Shown: in pieces, positions 40,053 to 47,722 of the stretch
How positions within the stretch are numbered: the stretch's first letter is position 1
Layout: each line of letters begins with the position of its first letter
NCBI GenBank assembly: GCA_005772895.1
Contig: SXIH01000039.1
Span: 1 to 47,722 of the forward strand
Reading direction: 5' to 3'
Origin: Bacteroidota bacterium
GTDB lineage: Bacteria; Bacteroidota; Bacteroidia; 2-12-FULL-35-15
Length of the DNA stretch: 47,722 nt
The notes under the pieces: model-generated
Told to the model about the DNA's origin: nothing
What the model saw: the letters and a program-made list of their open reading frames with translations, nothing else
Database searches by the model: none
Translations under genes and position numbers: made by a program

Positions 40053-40451
40053 TCAATGTGTTTCTTTTACTGGCAATGAACTATAAACGCTGGAGCCATT
40101 CAAAGACTCAATGTTTACAGGCAATCCACTCGAACTTACGCTACTACCACCATATTCTTTAATATTTATTGGTAAAGTTCCATAAAAACTGCTGCCGGCA
40201 ATTTCTTTTAAATTCATTGGAATAGTGCCATACACGCTACTACCTCCAATACTTTTGATATTTACATCCATATCGCTTACCAGTTTCACGTTAATAGATC
40301 CATCTTTATTTAATGGAATAGATGCATATCGGCTATAGGTTGTTTTGTCGGCTTTAACTTCATTTATTATAGTTCCATTCTTAAAAACCAATGCTAATAA
40401 TGCTATGGCAATTACTGTTAAAACTGTTTTGGTGTAAAGATCTGTTTTCAT
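40053..40451 (-). CDS. Unknown membrane-anchored protein with 16-17-residue GGSSVYG repeats
   Basis: 132 residues: one N-terminal membrane helix (about 8-24), a hydrophilic neck (25-60), then four consecutive units at about 63-78, 79-94, 95-111 and 112-127: VNIKSIGGSSVYGTIP, MNLKEIAGSSFYGTLP, INIKEYGGSSVSSSGLP and VNIESLNGSSVYSSLP. Each unit has a hydrophobic strand, a G/N-SS turn and a proline. The pattern suggests a small beta-helix or strand stack held outside the inner membrane. I recognise no family. It is 120 bp upstream of the lipoprotein gene on the same strand, which has its own promoter. Confidence 0.65.
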   Translation of the reverse strand: MKTDLYTKTVLTVIAIALLALVFKNGTIINEVKADKTTYSRYASIPLNKDGSINVKLVSDMDVNIKSIGGSSVYGTIPMNLKEIAGSSFYGTLPINIKEYGGSSVSSSGLPVNIESLNGSSVYSSLPVKETH

Positions 40452-40528
40452 GATTTAAAATTTTTAGTGAATATTTCGGTTTGCTAATTTATGCTATTCA
40501 AATCTTATTCCAGCTTTGTTTAATTAAT

Positions 40529-40536
40529 TAAATTTG
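40529..40536 (+). promoter_or_regulatory. -7 promoter element for the TerB-DnaJ gene
   Basis: TAAATTTG matches TAnnTTTG and ends 26 bp before the ATG at 40563. The only nearby TTTG (40515-40518) is 10 bp upstream, too close, so the -33 is unclear. Confidence 0.5.
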
Positions 40537-40562
40537 CAGGCAGGTTGTTCAAATAAAAAAAT

Positions 40563-41315
40563 ATGGCAAAAGTAAAATTTGGTAAATGGTTAGGAGGAGG
40601 TTTGGGTTGGGCTTTGGGCGGACCACTGGGTGGCATTTTAGGTTTCGCTCTTGGTTCTGCTTTTGACGCAGCAAGTGTGACAGTTCAAACCAATAATGGT
40701 AAAACAACTTATTCATCACGTGGTTCAGGAACTCATGTAGGAGATTTCGCTGCAAGTTTATTGGTGCTTTCTGCTGCTGTTATGAAAAGTGACGGCAAAA
40801 CTTTAAAAAGCGAATTGGAATATGTCAAACGTTTTTTCAGCCAACAATTCGGAGAACAAAATGCTCAGCAACAAATATTATTATTGCAACAAATATTAAA
40901 ACAAGATATTCCTTTACATGATGTATGTATTCAAATTAAGCAATACATGCCTCATTCGGAGCGATTGCAAATTATTCACTACTTATTTGGAATTTCTAAA
41001 GCAGATGGTCATGTTCATGAGTTGGAATTACAAACCATTCATACCATTGCGAATTATTTAGGCGTGAGTGCTGCCGATTTCAATTCATTAAAGGCGATGT
41101 ATTTTAGAGATACGAATAGTGATTATCTCATTTTGGAAATTACACCTTCTGCTACAGAAGAGGAAATTAAAAAAGCCTATCGTAAGATGGCGGTTAAATT
41201 TCATCCGGATAAAGTTGCAGCACTTGGTGAAGAAGTTCAGAAAGCCGCTAATGAAAAGTTTCAAAAAGTACAAAGTGCTTACGAAAACATTAAAAAACAA
41301 AGAGGCTTTTCCTAG
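40563..41315 (+). CDS. TerB-DnaJ domain co-chaperone-like protein (DjlA-like)
   Basis: 250 residues. A Gly-rich hydrophobic N-terminus (about 9-36, GGGLGWALGGPLGGILGFALG) may insert in the membrane. A TerB-like helical domain follows (about 60-180: AASLLVLSAAVMKSDGKTLKSELEYVKRFF and HYLFGISKADGHVHELELQTIHTIANYLGV). The C-terminal J domain (about 188-250) has LEITPSATEEEIKKAYRKMAVKFHPDKV with HPD at 214-216, so it can stimulate DnaK. The layout is that of DjlA. It ends 3 bp before the stop of the convergent small gene. Confidence 0.9.
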   Translation: MAKVKFGKWLGGGLGWALGGPLGGILGFALGSAFDAASVTVQTNNGKTTYSSRGSGTHVGDFAASLLVLSAAVMKSDGKTLKSELEYVKRFFSQQFGEQNAQQQILLLQQILKQDIPLHDVCIQIKQYMPHSERLQIIHYLFGISKADGHVHELELQTIHTIANYLGVSAADFNSLKAMYFRDTNSDYLILEITPSATEEEIKKAYRKMAVKFHPDKVAALGEEVQKAANEKFQKVQSAYENIKKQRGFS

Positions 41316-41318
41316 TTT

Positions 41319-41540
41319 TTATTTCAGATTTGTATCAATAGTATCAATTAGTGAGCTAGGCAATTTTTCAATGTAATTAAGGTTTTTGTCATTTTTAAAC
41401 AAAGAATAATTTGCATTAGAGATAAATTGATAGGTATCATTTATCATTTCTTCAATCAGCATCCCGTGTTTTCTTTTCCCGTCTTTAAAATATATTACTG
41501 CTTCCGTAATACTCATTTTTGTGTTTGTTTCTTGTGTCAT
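41319..41540 (-). CDS. Small unknown protein convergent with TerB-DnaJ
   Basis: 73 residues: MTQETNTKMSITEAVIYFKDGKRKHGMLIEE opens like a short beta-hairpin/SH3-like barrel (YFKDGKRKHGMLIE), and the rest predicts mixed strands ending in SLIDTIDTNLK. No signal peptide or membrane helix. It lies alone on the minus strand between the TerB-DnaJ gene and a terminator. An alternative ATG exists at residue 9. The coding signal is modest; it could be a small regulator, but I recognise no family. Confidence 0.5.
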   Translation of the reverse strand: MTQETNTKMSITEAVIYFKDGKRKHGMLIEEMINDTYQFISNANYSLFKNDKNLNYIEKLPSSLIDTIDTNLK

Positions 41541-41603
41541 ATTTTACTTTTTTTGTAAAATTAACTTGCTGATATTAAGTTTAGATTATGACATAATTAA
41601 ATA

Positions 41604-41637
41604 AAAAATGCTCTCCGTTTCTGAAGAGCATTTTTTT
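41604..41637. terminator. Bidirectional rho-independent terminator
   Basis: AAAAAATGCTCT (41604-41615) pairs with AGAGCATTTTTT (41626-41637) around a 10-nt loop, with A- and T-runs. It lies just after the first giant repeat protein on the minus strand. Confidence 0.88.
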
Positions 41638-41639
41638 TA

Positions 41640-41680
41640 CCTCACCCCAACCCTCTCCTATAAAAGGAGAGGGAGGTGGC
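41640..41680. repeat. ACCTCACCCC dispersed repeat at the 3' end of the giant protein gene
   Basis: CCTCACCCCAACCCTCTCC continues to GGAGAGGGAGGTGGC. CCCTCTCC pairs with GGAGAGGG. Its right end touches the TAG (41682-41680) of the 975-residue protein. Same family as 21932, 36514 and 37276. Confidence 0.8.
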
Positions 41681-44607
41681 TATTTTTCTGAGAAAAGATG
41701 AATAAAGCCTTCCTGTTCAATTGTTTTTCCGGCATCGGTTGTAGCTTTTAAAACATAGTAATAAACACCATCAGGAGCCATTTTACCATTTTTAGTTTCT
41801 CCGTTCCAACCACCTGTTACTCCATTGTAACTTGCAATTTTTAATCCCCAACGGTCGTATATATCATAAGTGATTTCTTTAACATTTGTAGAACCTACTA
41901 AAAATAAATCATTGCTTCCGTCTGCGTTAGGAGAAAAAACGTTAGGAATAAAAATAGTTGCTTCGCCAACAATAATAATGCAATACCTTGCAGAATCAAT
42001 ACATCCGCCACTATTGGTAGAAATAAGTGTGATACAATATTCCCCTTCGTTTGGATAAGAATGAGATGCTGTAGGTGTTGTTGCAGTATTTGAACCAGAG
42101 CCAGGATCACCAAATATCCATGATGAGTTAACGCTTCCACTAGTTATATCTGTGAAATTCACACTAGTGTTTATAGCAATAGGTGAACTTGGTGAAATTG
42201 TAAAATCAGCAAATGGTATCGGAGAAACTGTAATCATATTTGGTACTGTAATCGATCCAACACATCCGTTCGATGATGTACAAATTAATGTAACAGAATA
42301 TGTTCCAGCACTATCATAGCAGTGATTTGGAGCCGTGACTGTAGAAGAATCCCCATCTCCAAAATAATAAACAACGCCTGCGCATGTTGTACCTACTGAT
42401 TCATAAAAGTTGACACAAACTGGTTCGCAACCACTATTAATGTCAGAAGTAAAAATTGGAGAAGGTCCACTTAAAACTGTTACAGTTTCTGTGTCTGTAT
42501 CGCCACATGTTCCACCAATAGTATAGGTAATTGTAAATGTTCCTCCACCGGTAGTTGATGGATCAAATGTTCCGGTAAAACTGCTGGTGATTCCAACTCC
42601 CGACCATAATCCACCTGTTCCAGCAGCGGTCATATTAAAAGGAGGGTCAGTTGAACAAACTGGAGAAACAGGATTAATATTTGCATTTGCTTGTGGAATT
42701 ACAATTACGTTAACAGTATCTGCCGAGCCACAAACCCCAGGAATAGTATATGTTACTGGGAATGTTCCTGCAATTGCAGGATTATATGTTCCTGCAGTTG
42801 CACTAATAATACCTGTTCCAGCCCATGTTCCACCGGCTGAACCTGCTGTTAATGTAAAAGTAGAAGAGCCTTGACAAACTGTTGGAGGAGGAGAAATAGT
42901 CGAACTAAATGCAGCAACAGTGGTTATAATAATTGTATCCATTGTTGAACAAGTAGCAGCAATACTGTACGTTACTATTTGTGTTCCAACACCTGCAGTC
43001 GCTGGATCAAATGTTCCATTTATTGTGTCAGTAATTCCAATTCCAGACCAAATTCCACCAGGAGATGCAGCTGTTAAATTATATGCAGTATCACCAACAC
43101 AAACAATCGGAGGAATTGAAATGGTTGGATCAGGCCCTGTATTAACAGTTACCATAACTGTATCTGTTGCAAAACATAATCCGGGATCTGTGTAGGTAAT
43201 CATAAAGGAACCAACACCCGAGACGGAAGGACTAAAGGTACCAGTAGAAGTATTAGTTATCCCTGTTCCCGACCAAAAACCACCAGTTGAATCAACGGTT
43301 AAATTAATTGGAGAACTACTTAAACATAAAGGAGGAACAGCATTTATTACAGGTGGCGCACCCCCACCAGGAGTTACCTCTACAACAAAAGTAAAACTTA
43401 CTGGAGCAACACAGGCATTTAATGGTGTCCCATTCACCACATATGTAGTAGTAACTGATGGATTTGCAATTACAACAGAACCTGTTGAATCAGATAATCC
43501 GGCTGATGGACTCCATGCCCAAGAGTAATCACCAACACTAACTCCATTTACTGCAATTGGAACAAATCCTCCGCACGTTGGAATTGTATCGATAAAAGGA
43601 GTACAAACCTGAGGCAATGTAGTTGTTGAACCGGGATAAGTCAGATATAATAAATTATTGATTGCCTGACTAGCAGATGCATCATCCAGAATTACTACAA
43701 ACTTTATTACTTCCGTTGCACCGGGTGCTAAATTTTGAATTTTGTATGCTAATGAAATTCCTTCATCAGCAAAATTTGTTGATCCAACTGTTTGGGTAAA
43801 TGTACCTGTGCCTGTAATTCCACCATTCCATAAATCGGAGCCATCTCTGTTAGAAAAACCTCCGTAACAAACTCTGTAATTTGCTCCTAATGCTGCTAAA
43901 CCTAAATATGATTGAGGTTGTGAAGCAGGAACCAACGATGTCGCACTAACATGTGCCAGATTACATAAGGAAGTGGGTGGATTATCTACAATCGTATTTT
44001 GTGTTGTGTAATCAAAACTAATTTCAACATTATTATCGGGATCCAAATTTCTATAATAATATAATTCCGGAATCGTTGCTGCAGTATTGTTTGTAATATA
44101 TACAGTAGTAGTATAAAACAAATCTGTTTCCTGAAGGAAATAATTTATTTTGAAATGCAAGTCGGTTCCGGATGTTAAATCTCCTTCCCAGTCAACAGAA
44201 TAGCAATCTAATGTTTGAGTCCAATCAGTAATAGCTCCGGGAATATTCCATTCGCTCGTACAATTATTTCCTGCAACAATGCCGGTCGCACTTCCTACTT
44301 CAACTCCCCAGCCATTTTCAGGCGTACCTGGTGTAAAAAAATCTCCATCAAAAGTTAACCATCCATCCAACTGTGGATTTGCAACAAAACCAAAAAGCGG
44401 ATTTGCAGATCGGAAATTCATTCCCGGTGGAGGTGGAGAAACAGTAATGCTGCAACCTTCAAAACCACCTTGACCATCTATTCCAAGTTCTAAACTTGTT
44501 GCATTGATATAGGCGTTTGGCCCTACCATTTGTGCTTTTAGCGAAGTCGCATTAAAGAAAACAACTAAACAAATGATTGAAAAGTTTGGGAGAAATTTAT
44601 TTTTCAT
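41680..44607 (-). CDS. Giant secreted repeat protein with PKD-like domains and T9SS type B (gliding-associated) C-terminal domain
   Basis: 975 residues. Signal peptide to about residue 25 (SLKAQ), a unique N-terminal domain (about 26-340, LGIDGQGGFEGCSITV), about four SprB-like units of about 75 residues (about 425-735: each has a PxxC start, GG-WSGTGI and GTFDP), PKD-type domains (about 735-880, YYFGDGDSSTV and SWIFGDPGSGSN), and the gliding-motility-associated C-terminal domain (FIPNVFSPNADGSNDLF...IYDRWGLKIASYNG...GVYYYVLKA...GFIHLF). Type B CTDs send proteins through T9SS. It should be a surface adhesin or motility-associated protein. It begins 26 bp after the stop of the paralogous gene at 44634. 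Confidence 0.88.
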   Translation of the reverse strand: MKNKFLPNFSIICLVVFFNATSLKAQMVGPNAYINATSLELGIDGQGGFEGCSITVSPPPPGMNFRSANPLFGFVANPQLDGWLTFDGDFFTPGTPENGWGVEVGSATGIVAGNNCTSEWNIPGAITDWTQTLDCYSVDWEGDLTSGTDLHFKINYFLQETDLFYTTTVYITNNTAATIPELYYYRNLDPDNNVEISFDYTTQNTIVDNPPTSLCNLAHVSATSLVPASQPQSYLGLAALGANYRVCYGGFSNRDGSDLWNGGITGTGTFTQTVGSTNFADEGISLAYKIQNLAPGATEVIKFVVILDDASASQAINNLLYLTYPGSTTTLPQVCTPFIDTIPTCGGFVPIAVNGVSVGDYSWAWSPSAGLSDSTGSVVIANPSVTTTYVVNGTPLNACVAPVSFTFVVEVTPGGGAPPVINAVPPLCLSSSPINLTVDSTGGFWSGTGITNTSTGTFSPSVSGVGSFMITYTDPGLCFATDTVMVTVNTGPDPTISIPPIVCVGDTAYNLTAASPGGIWSGIGITDTINGTFDPATAGVGTQIVTYSIAATCSTMDTIIITTVAAFSSTISPPPTVCQGSSTFTLTAGSAGGTWAGTGIISATAGTYNPAIAGTFPVTYTIPGVCGSADTVNVIVIPQANANINPVSPVCSTDPPFNMTAAGTGGLWSGVGITSSFTGTFDPSTTGGGTFTITYTIGGTCGDTDTETVTVLSGPSPIFTSDINSGCEPVCVNFYESVGTTCAGVVYYFGDGDSSTVTAPNHCYDSAGTYSVTLICTSSNGCVGSITVPNMITVSPIPFADFTISPSSPIAINTSVNFTDITSGSVNSSWIFGDPGSGSNTATTPTASHSYPNEGEYCITLISTNSGGCIDSARYCIIIVGEATIFIPNVFSPNADGSNDLFLVGSTNVKEITYDIYDRWGLKIASYNGVTGGWNGETKNGKMAPDGVYYYVLKATTDAGKTIEQEGFIHLFSEK

Positions 44608-44633
44608 TGTTTCGAATATTTTTTTAATTCAAT

Positions 44634-47600
44634 TTATTTTTCTTGAAATAGATGAATAAATCCTGTCTGATCAATTGTTTTATTATTTAAAGTTTCTGCT
44701 TTCATAATATAATAATAAACACCATCAGGTGCTAAAAGACCACTTGTTGTTCGTCCATCCCAACCATTAATTGCATCATTGGTAGCTGTGAAAGATGCAA
44801 TTTTTAATCCCCATCTATCATAAATATTACATGTCAATTCTTTTACAGATGTTGTAGTAAAATAAAAAATATCATTCACTCCATCGTTGTTAGGAGTGAA
44901 AATGTTCGGAATTAATATGGTTGCTTCATCAGCTATTGTTATACATTCAGATGTTGTATCAGCACATCCGCTTGTGTTTGAAGCTATCAAAGTAATACAG
45001 AAAACGCCTTCTGTATTATATGTGTGTGAATCACTTGCGAGTGAAGATGTATTACTTCCAGATAATGGATCACCAAAAGTCCATGAAGAAATTCCTCCGC
45101 CAGTTGAAATATCAGTAAATGTTACACTTGTTCCAACCGGAGAAACACCTGTAGGGCTATAAGAGAAATCAGCAACAGGAGTTGGAGCAACTGTTACCAT
45201 ATTTGGAACTATAATTATTCCAACACAACCGTTTAAATCGGTACAAGTAAGTGTAACACTGTAAATTCCAGCATGAGCATAACAATTTGTAGCCGTAGAA
45301 GAAGTTGAAGTGTTTCCGTCACCAAAATCGTATGAAACGGTGTTGCAAGTATTTGTTCCTGCTTCTGTAAATGTTACACATATCGGTGCACAACCACTAG
45401 TAACATCAGATGTAAATGTTGGAGTAGGTAAACCATTTACTGTTACAATCTGTGTTGCGGTATCACCACACGCACCACCAATAGAATAAGTAATTGTGTT
45501 TGCTCCCAGTGATGCTAAGGATGGATCAAATGTTCCGTTTACTGCATCTGTAATTCCTGTTCCACTCCATGTTCCACCTGCCGTTGCTGCGTTTAAATTA
45601 AACGGACTAGCATCTGCACAAATTGGTGAAACACTTGTAATACTTGCATCTGCAGATGCAGTAACAGTTATAGAGACAGTATCCATTGCACCACACGTTC
45701 CACTAATTGTATAAGTAATTATGTGAACACCAACGCCCGCAGTAGTTGAATTAAATGTTCCGTTAATAGTATCTGTAATTCCAGTACCACTCCATATACC
45801 ACCAGTTGTTACTGAAGATAAATTAAATGATGGAGTACCAACACAAATTGTTGCAGGAGGAATAATTGTTGCATCAGAAGTTGAAGTAACATTTACAATC
45901 ATTGTATCAACATCTCCGCAAGAGCCCGAAATTGTATAAGTAATTGTATAAGAACCAATGCCTGCAATTGCCGGATTAAATGTTCCATTAATTGTATCTG
46001 TAATTCCTGTTCCTGTCCAAGTACCTCCTGCGGTAGCAGCTGTAAAGTTTACAGGCGCAGCACTTACACATAAAGATGATGATGGAGTAATTGTTGCATC
46101 ATCATTTGGTATAACTGAAACTATTGTTGTGTCTACGTTTCCGCAGGCACCACTAATTGTATAAGTAATTGTATAAGTTCCAACTCCTGCAGTTGCAGGA
46201 TCAAATGTTCCGTTTATTGTATCAGTAATTCCTGTTCCAGTCCAAATACCGCCAGCTGTTGCAGCAGATAAATTAAATGATGAAGTTCCAATACATATTG
46301 GAGAAACACTTGTAATAGTTGCATCAGCGGCAGGTGAAATAGTTATTGTAACTGTTGATGTAGAAGGCGGACAAGGTGCATTGTCAATTGTCCACTGAAA
46401 CACATTTGCTCCAACTGCTAATCCTGTAAGTCCGGAAGTAGGTGAAGTAGGAGTAGTGATTGTTCCTGTTCCACTTACTAAAGTCCAGGTTCCCGTTCCT
46501 ACAGTAGCAGTATTTCCGGCAAGTGTAGCCGTTGTACCACAAAGTGTTTGATTTGGTCCTGCATTGGAAACTGTTGGAGAAGCAACTCCTGTTATAGTTA
46601 CAGAAGATGATGAAGCAGGGCATGGAGCGTTATCAATTGTCCATTGAAATACATTTGCGCCAATTCCTAATCCGGTAATACCAGATGTTGGTGAAGAAGG
46701 AGTTGTAATTGTTCCTGCTCCACTAACCAATGTCCAAGTTCCTGTTCCTACAGTTGCAGTATTTCCGGCAAGTGTAGCAGTTGTTCCGCAAACTGTTTGG
46801 TTAGGACCAGCATTAGAAGTTGTAGGTGAAGCTACTCCTATAATTGTAACTGTTGAAGTTGATGGAGGACAAGGTGCATTTGTGATTGTCCATTGAAAAA
46901 CATTTGCACCTACTCCTAATCCTGTTACTCCGGATGTCGGAGAAGAAGGAGTAGTGATAGTTCCAGCGCCACTAACTAAAGTCCAAGCGCCTGTTCCAAC
47001 AACAGGAGTGTTACCGGCAAGTGTAGCTGTTGTTCCACATACTGTTTGATTTGGTCCAGCAGCTGATGTTGTAGGTCCACCTGTATTATCAATTGTTACA
47101 GTTGATGATGATGGTGCACAAGGTGCATTTGAAATAGTCCATTGAAAAACATTTGGTCCTGCTCCTAAACCTGTTACACCTGATGTTGGAGATGAAGGAG
47201 TTGTAATTGTTCCGGCACCACTAACCAGTGTCCAAGTTCCTGTTCCTGTTGTTGGTGTGTTTCCAGCAAGAGTAGCAGATGTAGCACAAACCGTTTGATT
47301 CGGACCTGCATTGGAAACTGTTGGTGCAGCAACTCCTGTAATAGTTGTCTGATCTGTTGATGAAGGACAAGGTGCATTTGCAATTGTCCATTGAAATACG
47401 TTTGCGCCAACTCCTAATCCTGTTACTCCCGAAGTCGGTGAAGATGGAGTTGTAATTGTTCCTGTTCCACTAACCAATGTCCAAGTTCCTGTTCCTGTAG
47501 TAGCAGTGTTTCCGGCAAGTGTAGCAGTAGTTCCGCAAACACTTTGGTCAGGACCAGCTGCAGATACTGTTGGTGCAGCAACTCCAGTGATAGTTACTTG

Positions 47601-47722
47601 ATCTGTAGTTGAAGGACAAGGTGCATTTGCAATTGTCCATTGAAACACGTTTGCTCCAACACCTAATCCTGTAAGTCCTGAAGTGGGTGAAGATGGAGTT
47701 GTAATTGTTCCTGTTCCACTAA
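44634..47722 (-). CDS. Giant tandem-repeat adhesin with T9SS type B C-terminal domain (N-terminus beyond window)
   Basis: At least 1,028 residues are visible and the frame stays open to 47722, so the start is outside. The repeats at the edge are 83-residue units (five or more, about 46360-47722) of the form VFQWTI-NAPC...AGPNQ-VCGTTATLAGNT...GTGTWTLVSG-GTITTPSSPTSG. Then come four about 75-residue SprB-like units (DATI...GGIWTGTGITDTINGTFDP), PKD-type domains, and a gliding-associated CTD (LIPNIFTPNNDGVNDIF...IYDRWGLKIASF...GFIHLF). It is a long surface adhesin exported by T9SS. The internal GTG-type start at 47648 is only a Val within a repeat. It is a paralogue of the next gene. Confidence 0.9.
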   Translation of the reverse strand, partial: SGTGTITTPSSPTSGLTGLGVGANVFQWTIANAPCPSTTDQVTITGVAAPTVSAAGPDQSVCGTTATLAGNTATTGTGTWTLVSGTGTITTPSSPTSGVTGLGVGANVFQWTIANAPCPSSTDQTTITGVAAPTVSNAGPNQTVCATSATLAGNTPTTGTGTWTLVSGAGTITTPSSPTSGVTGLGAGPNVFQWTISNAPCAPSSSTVTIDNTGGPTTSAAGPNQTVCGTTATLAGNTPVVGTGAWTLVSGAGTITTPSSPTSGVTGLGVGANVFQWTITNAPCPPSTSTVTIIGVASPTTSNAGPNQTVCGTTATLAGNTATVGTGTWTLVSGAGTITTPSSPTSGITGLGIGANVFQWTIDNAPCPASSSSVTITGVASPTVSNAGPNQTLCGTTATLAGNTATVGTGTWTLVSGTGTITTPTSPTSGLTGLAVGANVFQWTIDNAPCPPSTSTVTITISPAADATITSVSPICIGTSSFNLSAATAGGIWTGTGITDTINGTFDPATAGVGTYTITYTISGACGNVDTTIVSVIPNDDATITPSSSLCVSAAPVNFTAATAGGTWTGTGITDTINGTFNPAIAGIGSYTITYTISGSCGDVDTMIVNVTSTSDATIIPPATICVGTPSFNLSSVTTGGIWSGTGITDTINGTFNSTTAGVGVHIITYTISGTCGAMDTVSITVTASADASITSVSPICADASPFNLNAATAGGTWSGTGITDAVNGTFDPSLASLGANTITYSIGGACGDTATQIVTVNGLPTPTFTSDVTSGCAPICVTFTEAGTNTCNTVSYDFGDGNTSTSSTATNCYAHAGIYSVTLTCTDLNGCVGIIIVPNMVTVAPTPVADFSYSPTGVSPVGTSVTFTDISTGGGISSWTFGDPLSGSNTSSLASDSHTYNTEGVFCITLIASNTSGCADTTSECITIADEATILIPNIFTPNNDGVNDIFYFTTTSVKELTCNIYDRWGLKIASFTATNDAINGWDGRTTSGLLAPDGVYYYIMKAETLNNKTIDQTGFIHLFQEK
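46360..47722. repeat. 249-bp tandem DNA repeats within the giant adhesin
   Basis: Each unit encodes 83 residues and begins with a VFQW segment. These segments lie at about 46390, 46639, 46888, 47137, 47386 and 47635, exactly 249 bp apart. Units differ mostly at synonymous positions and in one linker (the third has IDNTGGP). The array continues beyond the right edge. Confidence 0.85.

Noticed and set aside
42587..43195. Open plus-strand frames over the giant proteins
   Set aside because: Repeats with biased codons leave the opposite strand open; no start, signal or domain supports them.
46360..47722. CRISPR array
   Set aside because: Units are 249 bp, coding in one frame and have no repeat-spacer pattern.

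Overview
The window is a contiguous, AT-rich, gene-dense chromosomal segment from a member of the Bacteroidota. The evidence is the presence of type IX secretion (T9SS) sorting tails, gliding-motility-associated C-terminal domains, a SusC-like TonB receptor paired with a DUF4249 lipoprotein, and several promoters of the Bacteroidota TAnnTTTG type. I cannot place it below phylum from the sequence alone. I saw no rRNA, tRNA, CRISPR array, insertion sequence or phage genes. No gene-free stretch exceeds about 300 bases. The left edge cuts off the C-terminus of thioredoxin reductase, and the right edge cuts off the N-terminus of a giant adhesin.

Layout. 1-4275: trxB (partial) and a TonB receptor/DUF4249 pair with a promoter that carries an inverted-repeat operator candidate. 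4317-12764: a GPH-type MFS transporter convergent with a seven-gene lipid-modifying operon (desaturase, DUF1295, two cyclopropane-synthase-like methyltransferases, alpha/beta hydrolase, FAD oxidoreductase, DUF1365). This gene set resembles loci linked to methylated or furan fatty acids. 12899-15575: Usp, cation/proton antiporter and MiaE in one tight operon. 15689-17982: thioesterase and a CapD-type nucleotide-sugar dehydratase. 18143-21830: gcvT, a small PLD-like protein, comB and an S1/P1-PLC-type zinc hydrolase. 21949-30583: a TPR protein, then a block made of an MbnH-like di-haem enzyme, MbnP-like protein, YHYH protein, CotH protein, Spy-like sensor, a small membrane protein and an ECF sigma factor. 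30631-34360: two unknown secreted/lipoproteins, a WD40 protein and a GH18 chitinase. 34633-38601: htpG and a LemA-TPM-TPM set. 38695-41540: MauE-thioredoxin fusion, small lipoprotein, a short-repeat membrane protein, a TerB-DnaJ protein and a small unknown. 41680-47722: two tandem giant repeat proteins with T9SS type B tails.

The most notable signals are regulatory. A 26-bp bipartite motif, CGCAAG-N16-CGTC, occurs three times with exact spacing, upstream of YHYH, CotH and the small membrane gene beside the ECF sigma factor; this looks like the promoter of that sigma factor and ties the copper/CotH/YHYH block together. htpG and lemA share a second layout: a CTTGTCA box, exactly 11 nt, then a sigma-54-like TGGYAT-N5-TTGA. 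The WD40 start codon sits inside a perfect 15-bp stem. Several families of dispersed short repeats lie directly against gene ends: they supply or touch stop codons, form a start codon in one case, and one copy appears to be read in frame inside htpG.
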